Shown one piece after another: positions 29,021-38,490 of a DNA stretch of 64,000 nucleotides. Position 1 is the first letter of the stretch. Each line of letters begins with the position of its first letter. Below the pieces are notes generated by a model. That model was not told the DNA's origin, did not search any database, and worked only from the letters and a program-made list of their open reading frames with translations. The position numbers and the translations under genes were made by a program. The DNA is from Clostridiales bacterium (GTDB lineage: Bacteria > Bacillota > Clostridia > Lachnospirales > Lachnospiraceae), in NCBI GenBank assembly GCA_022770525.1, contig JALEHN010000119.1, positions 1 to 64,000 of the forward strand, given 5' to 3'.

Positions 29021-30388
29021 CTATTTTGGCGGGTTGATTTTCTTTATTAAGATATCAACGGTATTCTTCAGAGATTCGTTTTTCTGAAGGTCATTTTTTA
29101 TTTTTTTCTCACCGTGAATAACGGTCGTATGGTCACTTTTATTCAGGGCACCGGCGATGGACTGCAGGGAATTATCCGTCATAAGACAACAGAGGTACAT
29201 ACAGATCTGACGTGGATATGCAATGTCTCTGCTTCGTTTCTGGCCTTTGATATCCGCTGCGGTAATATTGAAATGTTCAGCGACAATATTGATGATCATT
29301 TCCGGTGTGACAGGTTTCTGGGCATCAGGGGAGATGATATTGGATAATGCTTCCTGAACGATTTCCATATTAATAGGAATATTCTTTAATTTTGAAAGGT
29401 TGTTGATCTGATTGAGGGCACCTTCAAGTTCTCGGATGTTGGACTTAATGCAGTCCGCGATGTAATGGAGACATTCCTGATTAATATTGATGCCATCCAG
29501 CTCCGCACGTTTATTAAGAATGGCCATACGGGTCTCATAGTCCGGTGCCTGCACGTCAACAATCAGACCGTTCTGGAATCTTGAAATCAGTCGGTCCGGC
29601 AGGTTTTTCAGTTCACGGGGCAGCTTATCTGATGTAATAACAATCTGTTTTTTGGCATCCTTTAAGGCATTAAATGTATGGAAAAACTCCTCCTGCGTAC
29701 TTTCACGGTTGGCGATAAACTGAATATCGTCAATGAGCAGCATGTCGAGATTTCTGTATTTATGACGAAATTCTTCATTTTTACTGTTTCTGATGGCCGA
29801 AATCAGCTCATTGGTAAAGTCTTCCGAAGTAACGTATAAAATATTCTGATTTGGCCTCTGTTTCAATATATAATAGGCAATCGCGTGCATTAAGTGGGTC
29901 TTTCCAAGACCGACACCGCCGTAAATAAAGAGCGGGTTGCCGTAAACGCCCGGATCTTCAGCAACTGCAAGGGCTGTCGCGTGGGCAAGCGCATTATTTT
30001 TACCAACGACAAAGGTTTCAAAGGTGTATCTCGGATTCAGGCTGGCATTGTAAGGCACTTCACTCTGCGGTTTGGCCGCAGGCGCAGTCTGGGATACATA
30101 AGTTTCGACTTCAGGTATCATTTTATCCGGATCTATAATTTCGACATCAACCGGCTGATTCAAAAGCTCGCTGATAGTCACCTGAAGCGGAAGTTTATAC
30201 TTCTTAATGACATAGTCGATGACACTTTCAAGATTTTCAGGTATAGAAATATATATTGTATTGCCTACAAAAGAATGTACCTTTAAGGGTTGGAGCCATG
30301 TCTCAAATGCCGGTTTGGAAATCTCATATTCAATTTTTATTTTCTCAAGTATATCGTTCCAGTTTTTTCTGATTATATCTATCATCAT
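29021..30388 (-). CDS. dnaA: Chromosomal replication initiator protein DnaA
   Basis: A 455-residue AAA+ initiator. Domain I (1-85) is for self-interaction and helicase loading, domain II is a short linker. Domain III has Walker A GGVGLGKTHLMHA (about 152) and Walker B MLLIDDIQF with sensor regions. Domain IV has the DnaA signature with KSDHTTVIHGEKKI near the C terminus for box binding. GGGG lies 4-7 bases before the double ATG. DnaA boxes on both sides imply autoregulation. Confidence 0.98.
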   Translation of the reverse strand: MMIDIIRKNWNDILEKIKIEYEISKPAFETWLQPLKVHSFVGNTIYISIPENLESVIDYVIKKYKLPLQVTISELLNQPVDVEIIDPDKMIPEVETYVSQTAPAAKPQSEVPYNASLNPRYTFETFVVGKNNALAHATALAVAEDPGVYGNPLFIYGGVGLGKTHLMHAIAYYILKQRPNQNILYVTSEDFTNELISAIRNSKNEEFRHKYRNLDMLLIDDIQFIANRESTQEEFFHTFNALKDAKKQIVITSDKLPRELKNLPDRLISRFQNGLIVDVQAPDYETRMAILNKRAELDGININQECLHYIADCIKSNIRELEGALNQINNLSKLKNIPINMEIVQEALSNIISPDAQKPVTPEMIINIVAEHFNITAADIKGQKRSRDIAYPRQICMYLCCLMTDNSLQSIAGALNKSDHTTVIHGEKKIKNDLQKNESLKNTVDILIKKINPPK

Positions 30389-30677
30389 AATACCCCTAAT
30401 TATAAATACTTTATCTTATATTCTATAACAAATTTTTAATTTTTACAATGCAATAAATCGCAAAAAATTTCAGGTTCTGTCATTGGTGATGGATGGGTCG
30501 GTGTTTTTATCGGACATAACCATAATAATTAACATAATTAGTTTGCGTTTTTTGGATAGAATAGATTTGGTGGATAACTTATTCATATTATCAACAATTG
30601 GAAAATGCCCATAAATACTGGATTTTTTGTAGAAAAATGTTGACAGTAAAAAAAGTTATAAACAGGTTTTCCATAAA

Positions 30678-30752
30678 TTATCCACGAGTTATCCACAAAA
30701 TGTGGATAATTTTATGTAAATCACGGAAATGTGGATAAATTAATGTGAATAA
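30678..30752. other. oriC: oriC, segment upstream of dnaA: DnaA box cluster
   Basis: Boxes TTATCCACG (30678, one mismatch), TTATCCACA (30689), TGTGGATAA (30701 and 30730) and TGTGAATAA (30744), tightly spaced. Further GGTGGATAA and TTATCAACA variants occur near 30570-30595. This is the upstream half of the origin and probably also controls the dnaA promoter. The remainder of the 642-base dnaA-rpmH gap is AT-rich apart from the hairpin and rpmH promoter listed separately. Confidence 0.88.
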
Positions 30753-30836
30753 CTTACATCCCACGAAGATTTAAAGATTCGCTGAAACTTCAAAAATATG
30801 TTACGGTGAAAATCTTCATCTTCCTATAAGGGAATT

Positions 30837-30887
30837 CAGGAAATTTGTTACAGTACGCACAGAGGGTGTACTGTAACAAATTTCCTG
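30837..30887. other. Perfect 20-bp stem-loop between oriC and rpmH
   Basis: CAGGAAATTTGTTACAGTAC (30837-30856) and its exact complement (30868-30887) flank an 11-base loop. T runs are absent on either side, so it is not a typical terminator. The arm GTTACAGTACACCC also resembles the sequence at 187-204. Confidence 0.75.
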
Positions 30888-30917
30888 TAAAAATACGCAA
30901 AAAAAACAATTTACTGC

Positions 30918-30946
30918 TTGACGGAAGTCAAAGTAGCTAATATAAT
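30918..30946 (+). promoter_or_regulatory. Promoter of the rpmH operon
   Basis: -35 TTGACG (30918-30923), 17-base spacer, -10 TATAAT (30941-30946). Confidence 0.85.
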
Positions 30947-31030
30947 AGAATAGAAATTTTAGCTAGTAAAATAACAGAATGCATAAAGAAGCAGGTTCTG
31001 TTATTAAGTATCGAAGGAGGTGCATATATC

Positions 31031-31165
31031 ATGAAGATGACATTTCAGCCTAAAAAGAGACAGAGATCAAAAGTTCACGGTTTCAGAAAAAGAATGAGTA
31101 CTGCTAACGGCAGAAAAGTTTTATCTGCAAGAAGAGCTAAAGGAAGAAAGAAATTATCAGCTTAG
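31031..31165 (+). CDS. rpmH: 50S ribosomal protein L34
   Basis: A 44-residue, Lys/Arg-rich ribosomal protein: [18 protein letters not shown] at the start and [18 protein letters not shown] at the end are the L34 hallmark. GGAGGT 9 bases before the ATG. It heads the plus-strand side of the origin, as in most bacteria. Confidence 0.97.
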   Translation: MKMTFQPKKRQRSKVHGFRKRMSTANGRKVLSARRAKGRKKLSA

Positions 31166-31187
31166 GTCGCATGTATGTGACCTTTTT
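31165..31187 (+). terminator. Attenuator-like terminator between rpmH and rnpA
   Basis: GGTCGCA-TGTA-TGTGACC (with one G-U pair) followed by TTTTT, starting on the last base of the rpmH stop codon. It would cut most transcripts after rpmH, allowing more L34 than RNase P protein. Confidence 0.75.
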
Positions 31188-31256
31188 CTTTATAATTTAC
31201 AGGATTCTTACCTATTATTATAAAGAAAACAAAGAGCGGTATTGAGGACAGCAGAG

Positions 31257-31616
31257 ATGAATTTTTCAGAATCCTTAAAAAGTAATCAGGATTTCCGACG
31301 TGTATATGCAAACGGAAAGTCTTATGCCAACCGTTATCTTGTGATGTATGTGATGGAAAATCATACGGAACAGAACAGAGTCGGCATCTCTGTCAGTAAG
31401 AAGGTTGGCAATAGTGTCGTGAGACACAGAATTACCCGTTTAATACGAGAGAGTTATCGTTTAAACGAATTGCATTTTTCAAGAGGCTTAGATATTGTCG
31501 TAATTGCCAGAGTAACAGCGAAGGGCACAGTTTACAAAGATATAGAGAGTGCATTGATGCATCTGGCCGGTATTCACAAAATAGTAAAGAATCGGGATTG
31601 TGATGGGAACAGTTAA
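31257..31616 (+). CDS. rnpA: Ribonuclease P protein component
   Basis: A 119-residue basic protein with the RNase P signature [20 protein letters not shown]. It binds RNase P RNA and assists tRNA 5'-end maturation. ATG 31257 is preferred to the TTG at 31242; GAGG lies 9 bases upstream. The 3' end overlaps the yidD start by 14 bp. Confidence 0.95.
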   Translation: MNFSESLKSNQDFRRVYANGKSYANRYLVMYVMENHTEQNRVGISVSKKVGNSVVRHRITRLIRESYRLNELHFSRGLDIVVIARVTAKGTVYKDIESALMHLAGIHKIVKNRDCDGNS

Positions 31617-31833
31617 AACAGTTTTGAAGAAGATTATGTTAGGAATGATTCGGTTTTATCAGAGGGCAATTTCTCCATATAAAAGATTTCATTGTATTTA
31701 TATACCTACATGTTCGCAATATGCCATCGAAGCTATTGAAAAATACGGGCCCTTTAAAGGTGGGGTTCTTGCTATAAAAAGAATATTAAGGTGTCATCCG
31801 TTTGCAAAGGGCGGATACGATCCGGTGCCGTAA
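31603..31833 (+). CDS. yidD: Membrane protein insertion efficiency factor YidD
   Basis: A 76-residue protein with the YidD core [21 protein letters not shown] and [18 protein letters not shown]. It has an amphipathic N terminus and associates with the inner membrane next to YidC. The start overlaps rnpA; a GTG at 31600 is an alternative start. Confidence 0.95.
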   Translation: MGTVKTVLKKIMLGMIRFYQRAISPYKRFHCIYIPTCSQYAIEAIEKYGPFKGGVLAIKRILRCHPFAKGGYDPVP

Positions 31834-31850
31834 TTTAAGGAGGTAACACA

Positions 31851-33263
31851 TTGGATTTTCTTGTTTTAACAAAAACCGGGGGAATTTTAGGACCATTTGC
31901 CACAGCACTTGGTTTTATTATCAATTATATCTATAAAGGACTTGAATTTATAGGTATACCAAACACAGCACTTGCTATTATTATATTTACACTGCTGATC
32001 AACTTGATTTTGCTGCCGTTGACAATCAAACAGCAGAAAACATCGAAGATGATGACGATTATGAATCCTGAACTTCAGAAAATTCAGGCTAAATATAAAG
32101 GTAAGAGAGATGACGAATCTGTCAGAAGGCTGCAGGCAGAAACGCAGGCTGTTTACCAGAAGTATGGTACAAGCCCTACAGGCGGTTGTCTTTATATGAT
32201 TATTCAGCTTCCTATTTTGTTTGCGTTGTATCAGGTTATTTACAGAGTTCCGGCTTACATTTCATCAGTGAATGATTTATACATGCAGGTTGCAGCACCG
32301 ATCAGTCAGGTGGCAAACGGTTCAGAGATCATCACAACAATGATTTCAGAGCTTGGACTCAGGGTTATGAATTTTGACTTTTCAAATATGGAAAGTATTG
32401 TGGATTTCCTTTCAGCATTGAAGACGGTTGACTGGGGTATTCTGGAAGGAACGACTGAAAATGCACATGCCCTTGTCAATGCTTTTGCGGGAAATCCGGC
32501 GGTTATTGATGCAGCCAAAACTGTTGGACCACAGATTATGAATGCCAATTCTATTTTTGGTATATTAAATATGTCTGACCTTCCGACAACAGGCGGATGG
32601 TGGCCGGGTGTACTGATTCCTGTTTTATCAGGTGTTACACAGTACATCAGTATGAAGATTTCCACAGCCAGCCAGCCACAGCAGGACAATTCCGAAAACC
32701 CGATGAACAGTTCTATGAAGACAATGAATGCGGTTATGCCGTTGTTCTCAGTATTCATCTGTTTTACGTTTAATATAGGTATCGGTGTTTACTGGATCGC
32801 CAATGCTGTTGTCAGAACGGTTGTTATGGTAGCCGCAAATAAGATTATCGATAAAAAAGGCCTTGATAAGATTATCCAGGAAAATAAAGAAAAAGCAAAG
32901 AAAAAAGCTGAAAAGCGCGGGGATAAACCGTCAAAGTTTGAAGAATATGCAAAGATGAGCACTAAGAATTATGAGGAAAGTGCTAAAAAGAAAAAGTCTA
33001 TTAAAGAACTTGCAAGTACTTCAACAATGACTGCAGCTGAAAAGTCTCAGATGTCAAAAAATCAGACAGTAAAGGCTTCTTCAGTTAAGAATGAGACTGA
33101 AAAGTCTGAGAATAAAAAACCGGATCTGAATCTTGGAAAAGAGAAAGATTTGAATACTGATGATAAGAAGTCCGGTAAGGAAGGTAAAAAAGGAAAGAAG
33201 AGCAAAGAAGCAGAGAATATAGCTTCGATAGCCCATATGTTAGATAACAACCGGAGAAATTAA
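31851..33263 (+). CDS. yidC: Membrane protein insertase YidC/OxaA
   Basis: A 470-residue insertase of the Oxa1 family with five or six membrane helices (NTALAIIIFTLLINLILLPL; GGCLYMIIQLPILFALYQVI; WWPGVLIPVLSGVTQYISM). It inserts membrane proteins alone or with SecYEG. It starts with TTG, supported by AAGGAGGT 6 bases upstream and no competing ATG. There is no lipobox Cys, unlike Bacillus SpoIIIJ. The last 125 residues are a Lys/Glu/Ser-rich cytosolic tail that could contact ribosomes. Confidence 0.95.
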   Translation: MDFLVLTKTGGILGPFATALGFIINYIYKGLEFIGIPNTALAIIIFTLLINLILLPLTIKQQKTSKMMTIMNPELQKIQAKYKGKRDDESVRRLQAETQAVYQKYGTSPTGGCLYMIIQLPILFALYQVIYRVPAYISSVNDLYMQVAAPISQVANGSEIITTMISELGLRVMNFDFSNMESIVDFLSALKTVDWGILEGTTENAHALVNAFAGNPAVIDAAKTVGPQIMNANSIFGILNMSDLPTTGGWWPGVLIPVLSGVTQYISMKISTASQPQQDNSENPMNSSMKTMNAVMPLFSVFICFTFNIGIGVYWIANAVVRTVVMVAANKIIDKKGLDKIIQENKEKAKKKAEKRGDKPSKFEEYAKMSTKNYEESAKKKKSIKELASTSTMTAAEKSQMSKNQTVKASSVKNETEKSENKKPDLNLGKEKDLNTDDKKSGKEGKKGKKSKEAENIASIAHMLDNNRRN

Positions 33264-33280
33264 GGTGGGAGGTTTCATTT

Positions 33281-33952
33281 ATGAGTGATTATATTGAAAT
33301 CAGCGCCAAAACAGTGGACGATGCAATTACAGAAGCACTGATTAAACTGGAGACAACCAGTGATAAAATCGAGTATGAAGTTATTGATAAGGGAAGTACT
33401 GGTGTTTTGGGGTTTATTGGTAAAAAACCAGCGATTATTAGAGTAAAAAAGAAATTTAACCTTGTAGATTATACAAATGATTTTCTTTCTGATGTGTTTA
33501 AAGCGATGGGGATTGATGTAAAATCCGAAATTACTTATGATGAGGAAAGCAGAAATATGGATATTCTTTTCACCGGAGATGAGATGGGTATCCTGATCGG
33601 TAAAAGAGGACAGACACTGGATTCACTCCAGTATATTATCAGTCTTGTTGTCAACAAAGAAAGTGATGCTTATGTCAGAGTCAAGGTTGATACTGAGAAC
33701 TACAGAGAGCGGAGGAAAGAAACTCTGGAGACACTTGCTAAAAATATAGCATACAAGGTTAAACGTACAAGACGTTCAGTATCTCTGGAACCTATGAATC
33801 CTTATGAAAGAAGAATTATTCATTCCGCACTTCAGAATGATAAATATGTGGAGACTCACAGTGAAGGTGAAGAACCATACCGTAAAGTTGTTGTTACATT
33901 AAAAAGATACAATAAAGAACGCAGAGACTACAAAAAAGGTAATTCAAATTAA
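33281..33952 (+). CDS. jag: Jag/KhpB-type RNA-binding protein
   Basis: A 223-residue protein in the order Jag-N domain (MSDYIEISAKTVDDAITEAL, with GSTGVLGFIGKKPA), KH domain (ILIGKRGQTLDSLQYIISL, about 106-124) and R3H domain (NPYERRIIHSALQ, about 169-181). KhpB proteins bind RNA with KhpA and affect cell elongation and division. Encoded after yidC with a GGGAGG ribosome binding site, as in most Firmicutes. Confidence 0.95.
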   Translation: MSDYIEISAKTVDDAITEALIKLETTSDKIEYEVIDKGSTGVLGFIGKKPAIIRVKKKFNLVDYTNDFLSDVFKAMGIDVKSEITYDEESRNMDILFTGDEMGILIGKRGQTLDSLQYIISLVVNKESDAYVRVKVDTENYRERRKETLETLAKNIAYKVKRTRRSVSLEPMNPYERRIIHSALQNDKYVETHSEGEEPYRKVVVTLKRYNKERRDYKKGNSN

Positions 33953-33960
33953 CTGAAATC

Positions 33961-33997
33961 AGGCTGTTACAAGTGCTTATGTTTGTAACAGCCTTTT
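33961..33997 (+). terminator. Terminator between jag and mnmE
   Basis: GGCTGTTACAA (33962-33972) pairs with TTGTAACAGCC (33983-33993), followed by TTTTC. Confidence 0.8.
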
Positions 33998-34015
33998 CAT
34001 TAGGGAGTGAAAATA

Positions 34016-35392
34016 ATGGTTAAGGATACGATAGCAGCTATTTCTACAGGAATGACAAATTCAGGCATCGGCAAAGTAAGAATGAGCGGTCCTGATGCTG
34101 TGGATATTATCCATAAAATATATAAAAGTCCGGGTGGAAAGAAAGACATATCCCGTGCAAAAAGCCATACCATCCATTATGGATATATCTATGACGGTGA
34201 AGTATTGATTGATGAGGTACTTGTTCTTTTAATGAGAGCGCCGAAAAGCTATACCACTGAGGATATGGTGGAAATCGACTGCCATGGCGGCGTTGTTGTC
34301 ATGAAAAAGCTGCTTGATACAGTGATTAAATATGGTGCGCGTCCGGCTGAACCGGGTGAGTTTACAAAGCGCGCATTTTTGAATGGAAGAATTGATCTGA
34401 CCCAGGCCGAAGCTGTGATTGATGTGATCAACTCTAAAAGTGAAATGGCTCTTTCAAATTCAGTACGGCAATTAAAGGGAAATATTTTAAATAAAGTGAA
34501 AGATATCAGAAAATCGATTATCGGGCATATTGCCTTTATTGAAGCAGCTATGGATGATCCTGAACATATTAATGCGGATCATTTTGGCGAAGAACTTAAG
34601 GAAAGTGTCATTGAACACATCCATTCCATAGAGAAATTGCTTGCATCATCGGATAACGGGCGTATGATTAAAGAGGGCATAAAGACAGTGATTGTCGGAA
34701 AGCCAAATGCGGGAAAGTCATCACTTTTAAATGTTTTAGTGGGTGATGAAAGAGCTATTGTCACCAATGTGGCCGGGACAACGAGGGATACCCTCGAGGA
34801 ATTTATTCAGATCAATGGTATTCCTTTGAATATTATTGATACGGCAGGAATCCGGGATACTGAAGATATTGTTGAAAAAATCGGTGTGGATAAAGCAAAA
34901 AATTTTGCTGAAGATGCAGATTTGGTCATTTATGTTGTTGACGGTTCGACAAATTTGGATGATAATGATAGAGCAATTATAGAAATGATTAAAGATAAAA
35001 AAGTCATTGTATTGATCAATAAAATTGACCTTCATCTTGTAACGACGAAAGAAATGGTTGAAAAAGAAATAAGAAAGCCTGTCATTGAAATTTCGGCAAA
35101 AGAAGAAAAAGGTATTGATCTTCTTGAAAAACAGCTGAAAGATATGTTTTTTGGCGGTGATTTATCGTTTAATGACGAAATTTATATTACAAATGCGCGG
35201 CAAAAAGCGGCACTTAACGATGCATTAAACAGCCTGAAGATGGTTGTTCAAAGTATAGACGACGGTATGCCTGAAGATTTTTATTCCATTGATTTGATGA
35301 ATTGTTATGATTGTCTGGGAAGTTTGATCGGTGAATCAACCGGTGAGGATTTGATCGATACAATCTTCAGTGATTTTTGTATGGGAAAATAG
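34016..35392 (+). CDS. mnmE: tRNA modification GTPase MnmE
   Basis: A 458-residue GTPase that with MnmG adds the carboxymethylaminomethyl group to wobble U34 of tRNAs. It has an N-terminal folate-binding domain, then a Ras-like G domain with G1 GKPNAGKSSLLN, G3 DTAGIRDT and G4 NKID, and the obligatory C-terminal CMGK. ATG 34016 is chosen because GGGAG lies 8 bases upstream; GTG 34007 overlaps it. Confidence 0.97.
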   Translation: MVKDTIAAISTGMTNSGIGKVRMSGPDAVDIIHKIYKSPGGKKDISRAKSHTIHYGYIYDGEVLIDEVLVLLMRAPKSYTTEDMVEIDCHGGVVVMKKLLDTVIKYGARPAEPGEFTKRAFLNGRIDLTQAEAVIDVINSKSEMALSNSVRQLKGNILNKVKDIRKSIIGHIAFIEAAMDDPEHINADHFGEELKESVIEHIHSIEKLLASSDNGRMIKEGIKTVIVGKPNAGKSSLLNVLVGDERAIVTNVAGTTRDTLEEFIQINGIPLNIIDTAGIRDTEDIVEKIGVDKAKNFAEDADLVIYVVDGSTNLDDNDRAIIEMIKDKKVIVLINKIDLHLVTTKEMVEKEIRKPVIEISAKEEKGIDLLEKQLKDMFFGGDLSFNDEIYITNARQKAALNDALNSLKMVVQSIDDGMPEDFYSIDLMNCYDCLGSLIGESTGEDLIDTIFSDFCMGK

Positions 35393-35422
35393 GCAGTATG
35401 AATCGTTAAATATATGAAGTGC

Positions 35423-35592
35423 TGTCTGAGAAATATATGAGAAAAGTATAAGAGATGTCTGAGAAAGTCTGAGAGATGTCTGAGAAAGTCTGAGAAAGTC
35501 TGAGAGATATCCGAGAAAGTATAAGAGATGTCTGAGAAAGTATGAGAGATGTCTGAGAAAGTATAAGAGATATCTGAGAAAAGTATGAGGTA
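35423..35592. repeat. Tandem repeat array, 21 bp unit, between mnmE and mnmG
   Basis: About seven degenerate copies of TCTGAGAAAGTMTGAGAGATG (unit 21 bp; one copy shortened to 10 bp). The final copy (AAGTATGAGGTAA) supplies the GAGG ribosome binding site of mnmG. Confidence 0.88.
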
Positions 35593-35601
35593 AATATAGA
35601 T

Positions 35602-37488
35602 ATGTCATATAGATATGAAAATTATGATGTTGCCGTCATAGGGGCAGGGCATGCCGGATGTGAGGCTGCTCTGGCCAGTGCAAGACTGGGACTGAAAACC
35701 ATTGTGTTTACAGTCAGTGTTGAAAGTATTGCTCTGATGCCGTGCAATCCGAATATCGGCGGCAGTTCAAAAGGTCATCTTGTCCGGGAAATCGATGCTT
35801 TGGGCGGACAGATGGGAAAAACGATTGATGCGACTTTTATTCAGTCGAAAATGCTGAATAAATCCAAAGGGCCGGCTGTGCATTCACTGAGGGCACAGGC
35901 AGATAAGTCTGAGTACAGTAAAATGATGCGTCATATTCTTGAAAATCAGGAAAATCTTACTGTGAAGCAGGCAGAGATTGTAGAAATACTTGTTGAGGAA
36001 GGAAAAGTTACCGGAGTTAAAACCCATACAGGCGGTATATATCCGTGCCAATGTGCAGTTCTGGCTACGGGAACATATTTAAAGGCAAGATGTCTGTGCG
36101 GCGAATCCATTGTTTATACGGGGCCGAACGGTCTGCAGCCGGCAAACAGTCTGTCTGAGTCACTTAGAAATATAGGTGTCGAACTGGTAAGATTTAAAAC
36201 CGGAACACCTGCAAGAATTGATAAGCGAACCATCGATTTTTCAAAAATGGAAGAGCAGTTTGGCGATGATGAAATCGTTCCGTTTTCATTTACAACTGAC
36301 CCGGACGATATTCAGAAGCCTCAGGTTTCATGCTGGCTCACATACACAAATGAGCGGACCCATGAGATTATACGAAATAATCTGGATCGTTCACCGATAT
36401 ATGCCGGTGTGATTGAGGGGACAGGTCCTAGATATTGTCCTTCGATTGAGGATAAAGTGGTCAAGTTTGCTGATAAGAACAGACATCAGGTGTTTATTGA
36501 GCCTGAGGGAAATTATACAAATGAAATGTATATCGGCGGTATGTCCAGTTCACTGCCTGAAGATGTTCAGTATCAGATGTACCGTTCCGTAGCGGGGCTT
36601 GAAAATGCCAGAATTGTAAGAAATGGCTATGCAATTGAGTATGACTGTATTCCTGCGACACAGTTAAAGCCGACTTTAGAGTTTAAAAAGATTGAGGGAC
36701 TTTACAGCGGCGGACAGTTTAATGGAAGTTCAGGTTATGAAGAGGCTGCAGCACAGGGATTAATGGCGGGCATCAATGCTGCCTTAAAGATTCTTGGTAA
36801 AGAGCAAATTGTTTTAAAGCGTTCAGAAGCATATATCGGAGTTTTAATTGACGATCTTGTGACGAAAGAGACAAAAGAGCCTTATCGTATGATGACATCA
36901 AGGGCTGAGTATCGATTATTGCTCCGTCAGGATAATGCGGACCAGCGCTTGACGCCGATTGGTCATCAAATCGGTCTGATTGACGATGAACGGTATGAGA
37001 AATTACTTGAAAAGGAAAAAATGATTGAAGATGAAATCGAACGTGTCAGTCATGTCATGGTCGGCGGAAATAAGACGGTTCAGGATTTACTTGAAAGTCA
37101 TGAAAGCACACCATTAAAAACAGCTGTTTCACTTGCTGAACTGATACGCCGGCCGGAACTTTCATATGAACTGCTTGCACCAATAGACCCTGAGAGAAAG
37201 AAACTTCCAAAGGCTGTGATAGATCAGGTTGACATAAATATTAAATATGAAGGTTATATCACACGTCAGCTGAAACAGGTTGAGCAGTTTAAAAAGCTGG
37301 AGGATAAGAAACTTCCGGAAAGTATAAACTATGATGAAATTAAGGGGCTTCGAATTGAAGCACGGCAAAAGCTTGGCGCAATACAGCCGGCTTCAGTCGG
37401 ACAGGCATCACGTATTGCGGGTGTGACACCGGCAGACGTATCTGTATTGCTTATTTATATGGAACAGCTGAGACATAAAAAAGTATAG
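35602..37488 (+). CDS. mnmG: tRNA uridine-5-carboxymethylaminomethyl modification enzyme MnmG
   Basis: A 628-residue FAD enzyme, partner of MnmE. The N-terminal dinucleotide fold is [51 protein letters not shown] and [19 protein letters not shown] are family signatures; the helical C-terminal domain binds MnmE. Length and position next to mnmE are standard. Confidence 0.97.
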   Translation: MSYRYENYDVAVIGAGHAGCEAALASARLGLKTIVFTVSVESIALMPCNPNIGGSSKGHLVREIDALGGQMGKTIDATFIQSKMLNKSKGPAVHSLRAQADKSEYSKMMRHILENQENLTVKQAEIVEILVEEGKVTGVKTHTGGIYPCQCAVLATGTYLKARCLCGESIVYTGPNGLQPANSLSESLRNIGVELVRFKTGTPARIDKRTIDFSKMEEQFGDDEIVPFSFTTDPDDIQKPQVSCWLTYTNERTHEIIRNNLDRSPIYAGVIEGTGPRYCPSIEDKVVKFADKNRHQVFIEPEGNYTNEMYIGGMSSSLPEDVQYQMYRSVAGLENARIVRNGYAIEYDCIPATQLKPTLEFKKIEGLYSGGQFNGSSGYEEAAAQGLMAGINAALKILGKEQIVLKRSEAYIGVLIDDLVTKETKEPYRMMTSRAEYRLLLRQDNADQRLTPIGHQIGLIDDERYEKLLEKEKMIEDEIERVSHVMVGGNKTVQDLLESHESTPLKTAVSLAELIRRPELSYELLAPIDPERKKLPKAVIDQVDINIKYEGYITRQLKQVEQFKKLEDKKLPESINYDEIKGLRIEARQKLGAIQPASVGQASRIAGVTPADVSVLLIYMEQLRHKKV

Positions 37489-37518
37489 TTTAACAAGTTT
37501 TAAGGCGTGGGAGGCTGT

Positions 37519-38280
37519 ATGTACAATACTTCAAAATTTGAAAGTAAATTATTTCAATTAGGCATAAAACTATCTGGTGCACAGATACAACAGTTTATCA
37601 GATATTATGAAATATTAACCGAAAAAAATAAGGTAATGAATCTGACAGCAATCACAGAATTTGATGAAGTGATTGACAAGCATTTTGTAGACAGTCTTTC
37701 ACTTGTAAAGGCTGTGGATTTGAATCAGGATATGAATAAAGAACTGACTGTCATTGATGTGGGAACGGGGGCAGGCTTCCCGGGAATTCCACTTAAAATT
37801 GCTTTTCCGGGGCTTGAAATCGTACTTTTGGATTCACTGAATAAACGAATTAGTTTCCTGAATGATGTTATCCAAGACTTACATTTAGAAGGCATAAACG
37901 CTTACCATGGAAGGGCCGAGGACTATGGAAGAAATGTTAGCTTTAGAGAACAATTTGATTTATGTGTATCAAGAGCGGTTGCTAATATGTCTACTTTGTC
38001 CGAATACTGTATGCCGTTTGTAAAGGTGGGAGGACAATTTATTCCTTATAAATCCGGCAGTATCAGTGAGGAACTTAAGCAGGCTCAAAAGGCGGTGAAA
38101 CTTTTGGGAGGATGTCTGGATCACACAGAAACATACATACTTCCGGATACGGATATTGAAAGAACACTTGTTGTTATCAACAAAAAAGAAAAAACAAAGA
38201 AAACCTATCCACGAAAAGCAGGAAAACCGGCAAAAGAGCCGCTTGGATGCAGCATGGGAACATCGGATCATAAAAATTAA
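37519..38280 (+). CDS. rsmG: 16S rRNA (guanine527-N7)-methyltransferase RsmG
   Basis: A 253-residue SAM methyltransferase with motif I VIDVGTGAGFPGIPLKI (about 77-93) and the N-terminal helix bundle NKVMNLTAITEFDEV. It methylates G527 of 16S rRNA. ATG 37519 follows GGGAGG; GTG 37507 overlaps it. The Lys-rich C-terminal tail after VVINKKEKTKK is longer than in many homologs. Its last codons are the start of the following repeat array. Confidence 0.95.
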   Translation: MYNTSKFESKLFQLGIKLSGAQIQQFIRYYEILTEKNKVMNLTAITEFDEVIDKHFVDSLSLVKAVDLNQDMNKELTVIDVGTGAGFPGIPLKIAFPGLEIVLLDSLNKRISFLNDVIQDLHLEGINAYHGRAEDYGRNVSFREQFDLCVSRAVANMSTLSEYCMPFVKVGGQFIPYKSGSISEELKQAQKAVKLLGGCLDHTETYILPDTDIERTLVVINKKEKTKKTYPRKAGKPAKEPLGCSMGTSDHKN

Positions 38281-38425
38281 GCATTAAAAAATAGAATCAA
38301 AAATTAAGCATTAAAAATTAACATCAAAAACTAGCATTAAAATTCAACATCAAAAAATTAACATCAAAAAAATAGCATCAAAAATTAACATCAAAAATTA
38401 ACATTAAACAATTAATATCGAACAT
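38268..38425. repeat. Tandem repeat array after rsmG, about 13-15 bp unit
   Basis: Degenerate copies of AACATCAAAAATT / AGCATTAAAAATT, about ten in all. The first copy includes the last codons and the TAA stop of rsmG (AAAAATTAAGCATTAAAA recurs downstream). Confidence 0.8.
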
Positions 38426-38428
38426 GAT

Positions 38429-38467
38429 AAAGAAACGAGGACACATTAGTAGTGTCCTCGTTTCTTT
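38429..38467. terminator. Bidirectional terminator between rsmG and parB
   Basis: AAAGAAACGAGGACAC (38429-38444) pairs exactly with GTGTCCTCGTTTCTTT (38452-38467), 7-base loop; the flanking genes converge. Confidence 0.88.
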
Positions 38468-38490
38468 GAATCATCGATTGACAGCTATGT

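Noticed and set aside
32306-32758. Minus-strand open frame of 150 codons over yidC
   Set aside because: Antisense to conserved membrane helices of YidC.
35336-35608. Minus-strand open frame of 90 codons over the mnmE-mnmG gap
   Set aside because: It translates the 21-bp array into a Leu/Tyr/Phe repeat; overlaps mnmE; no initiation signal.
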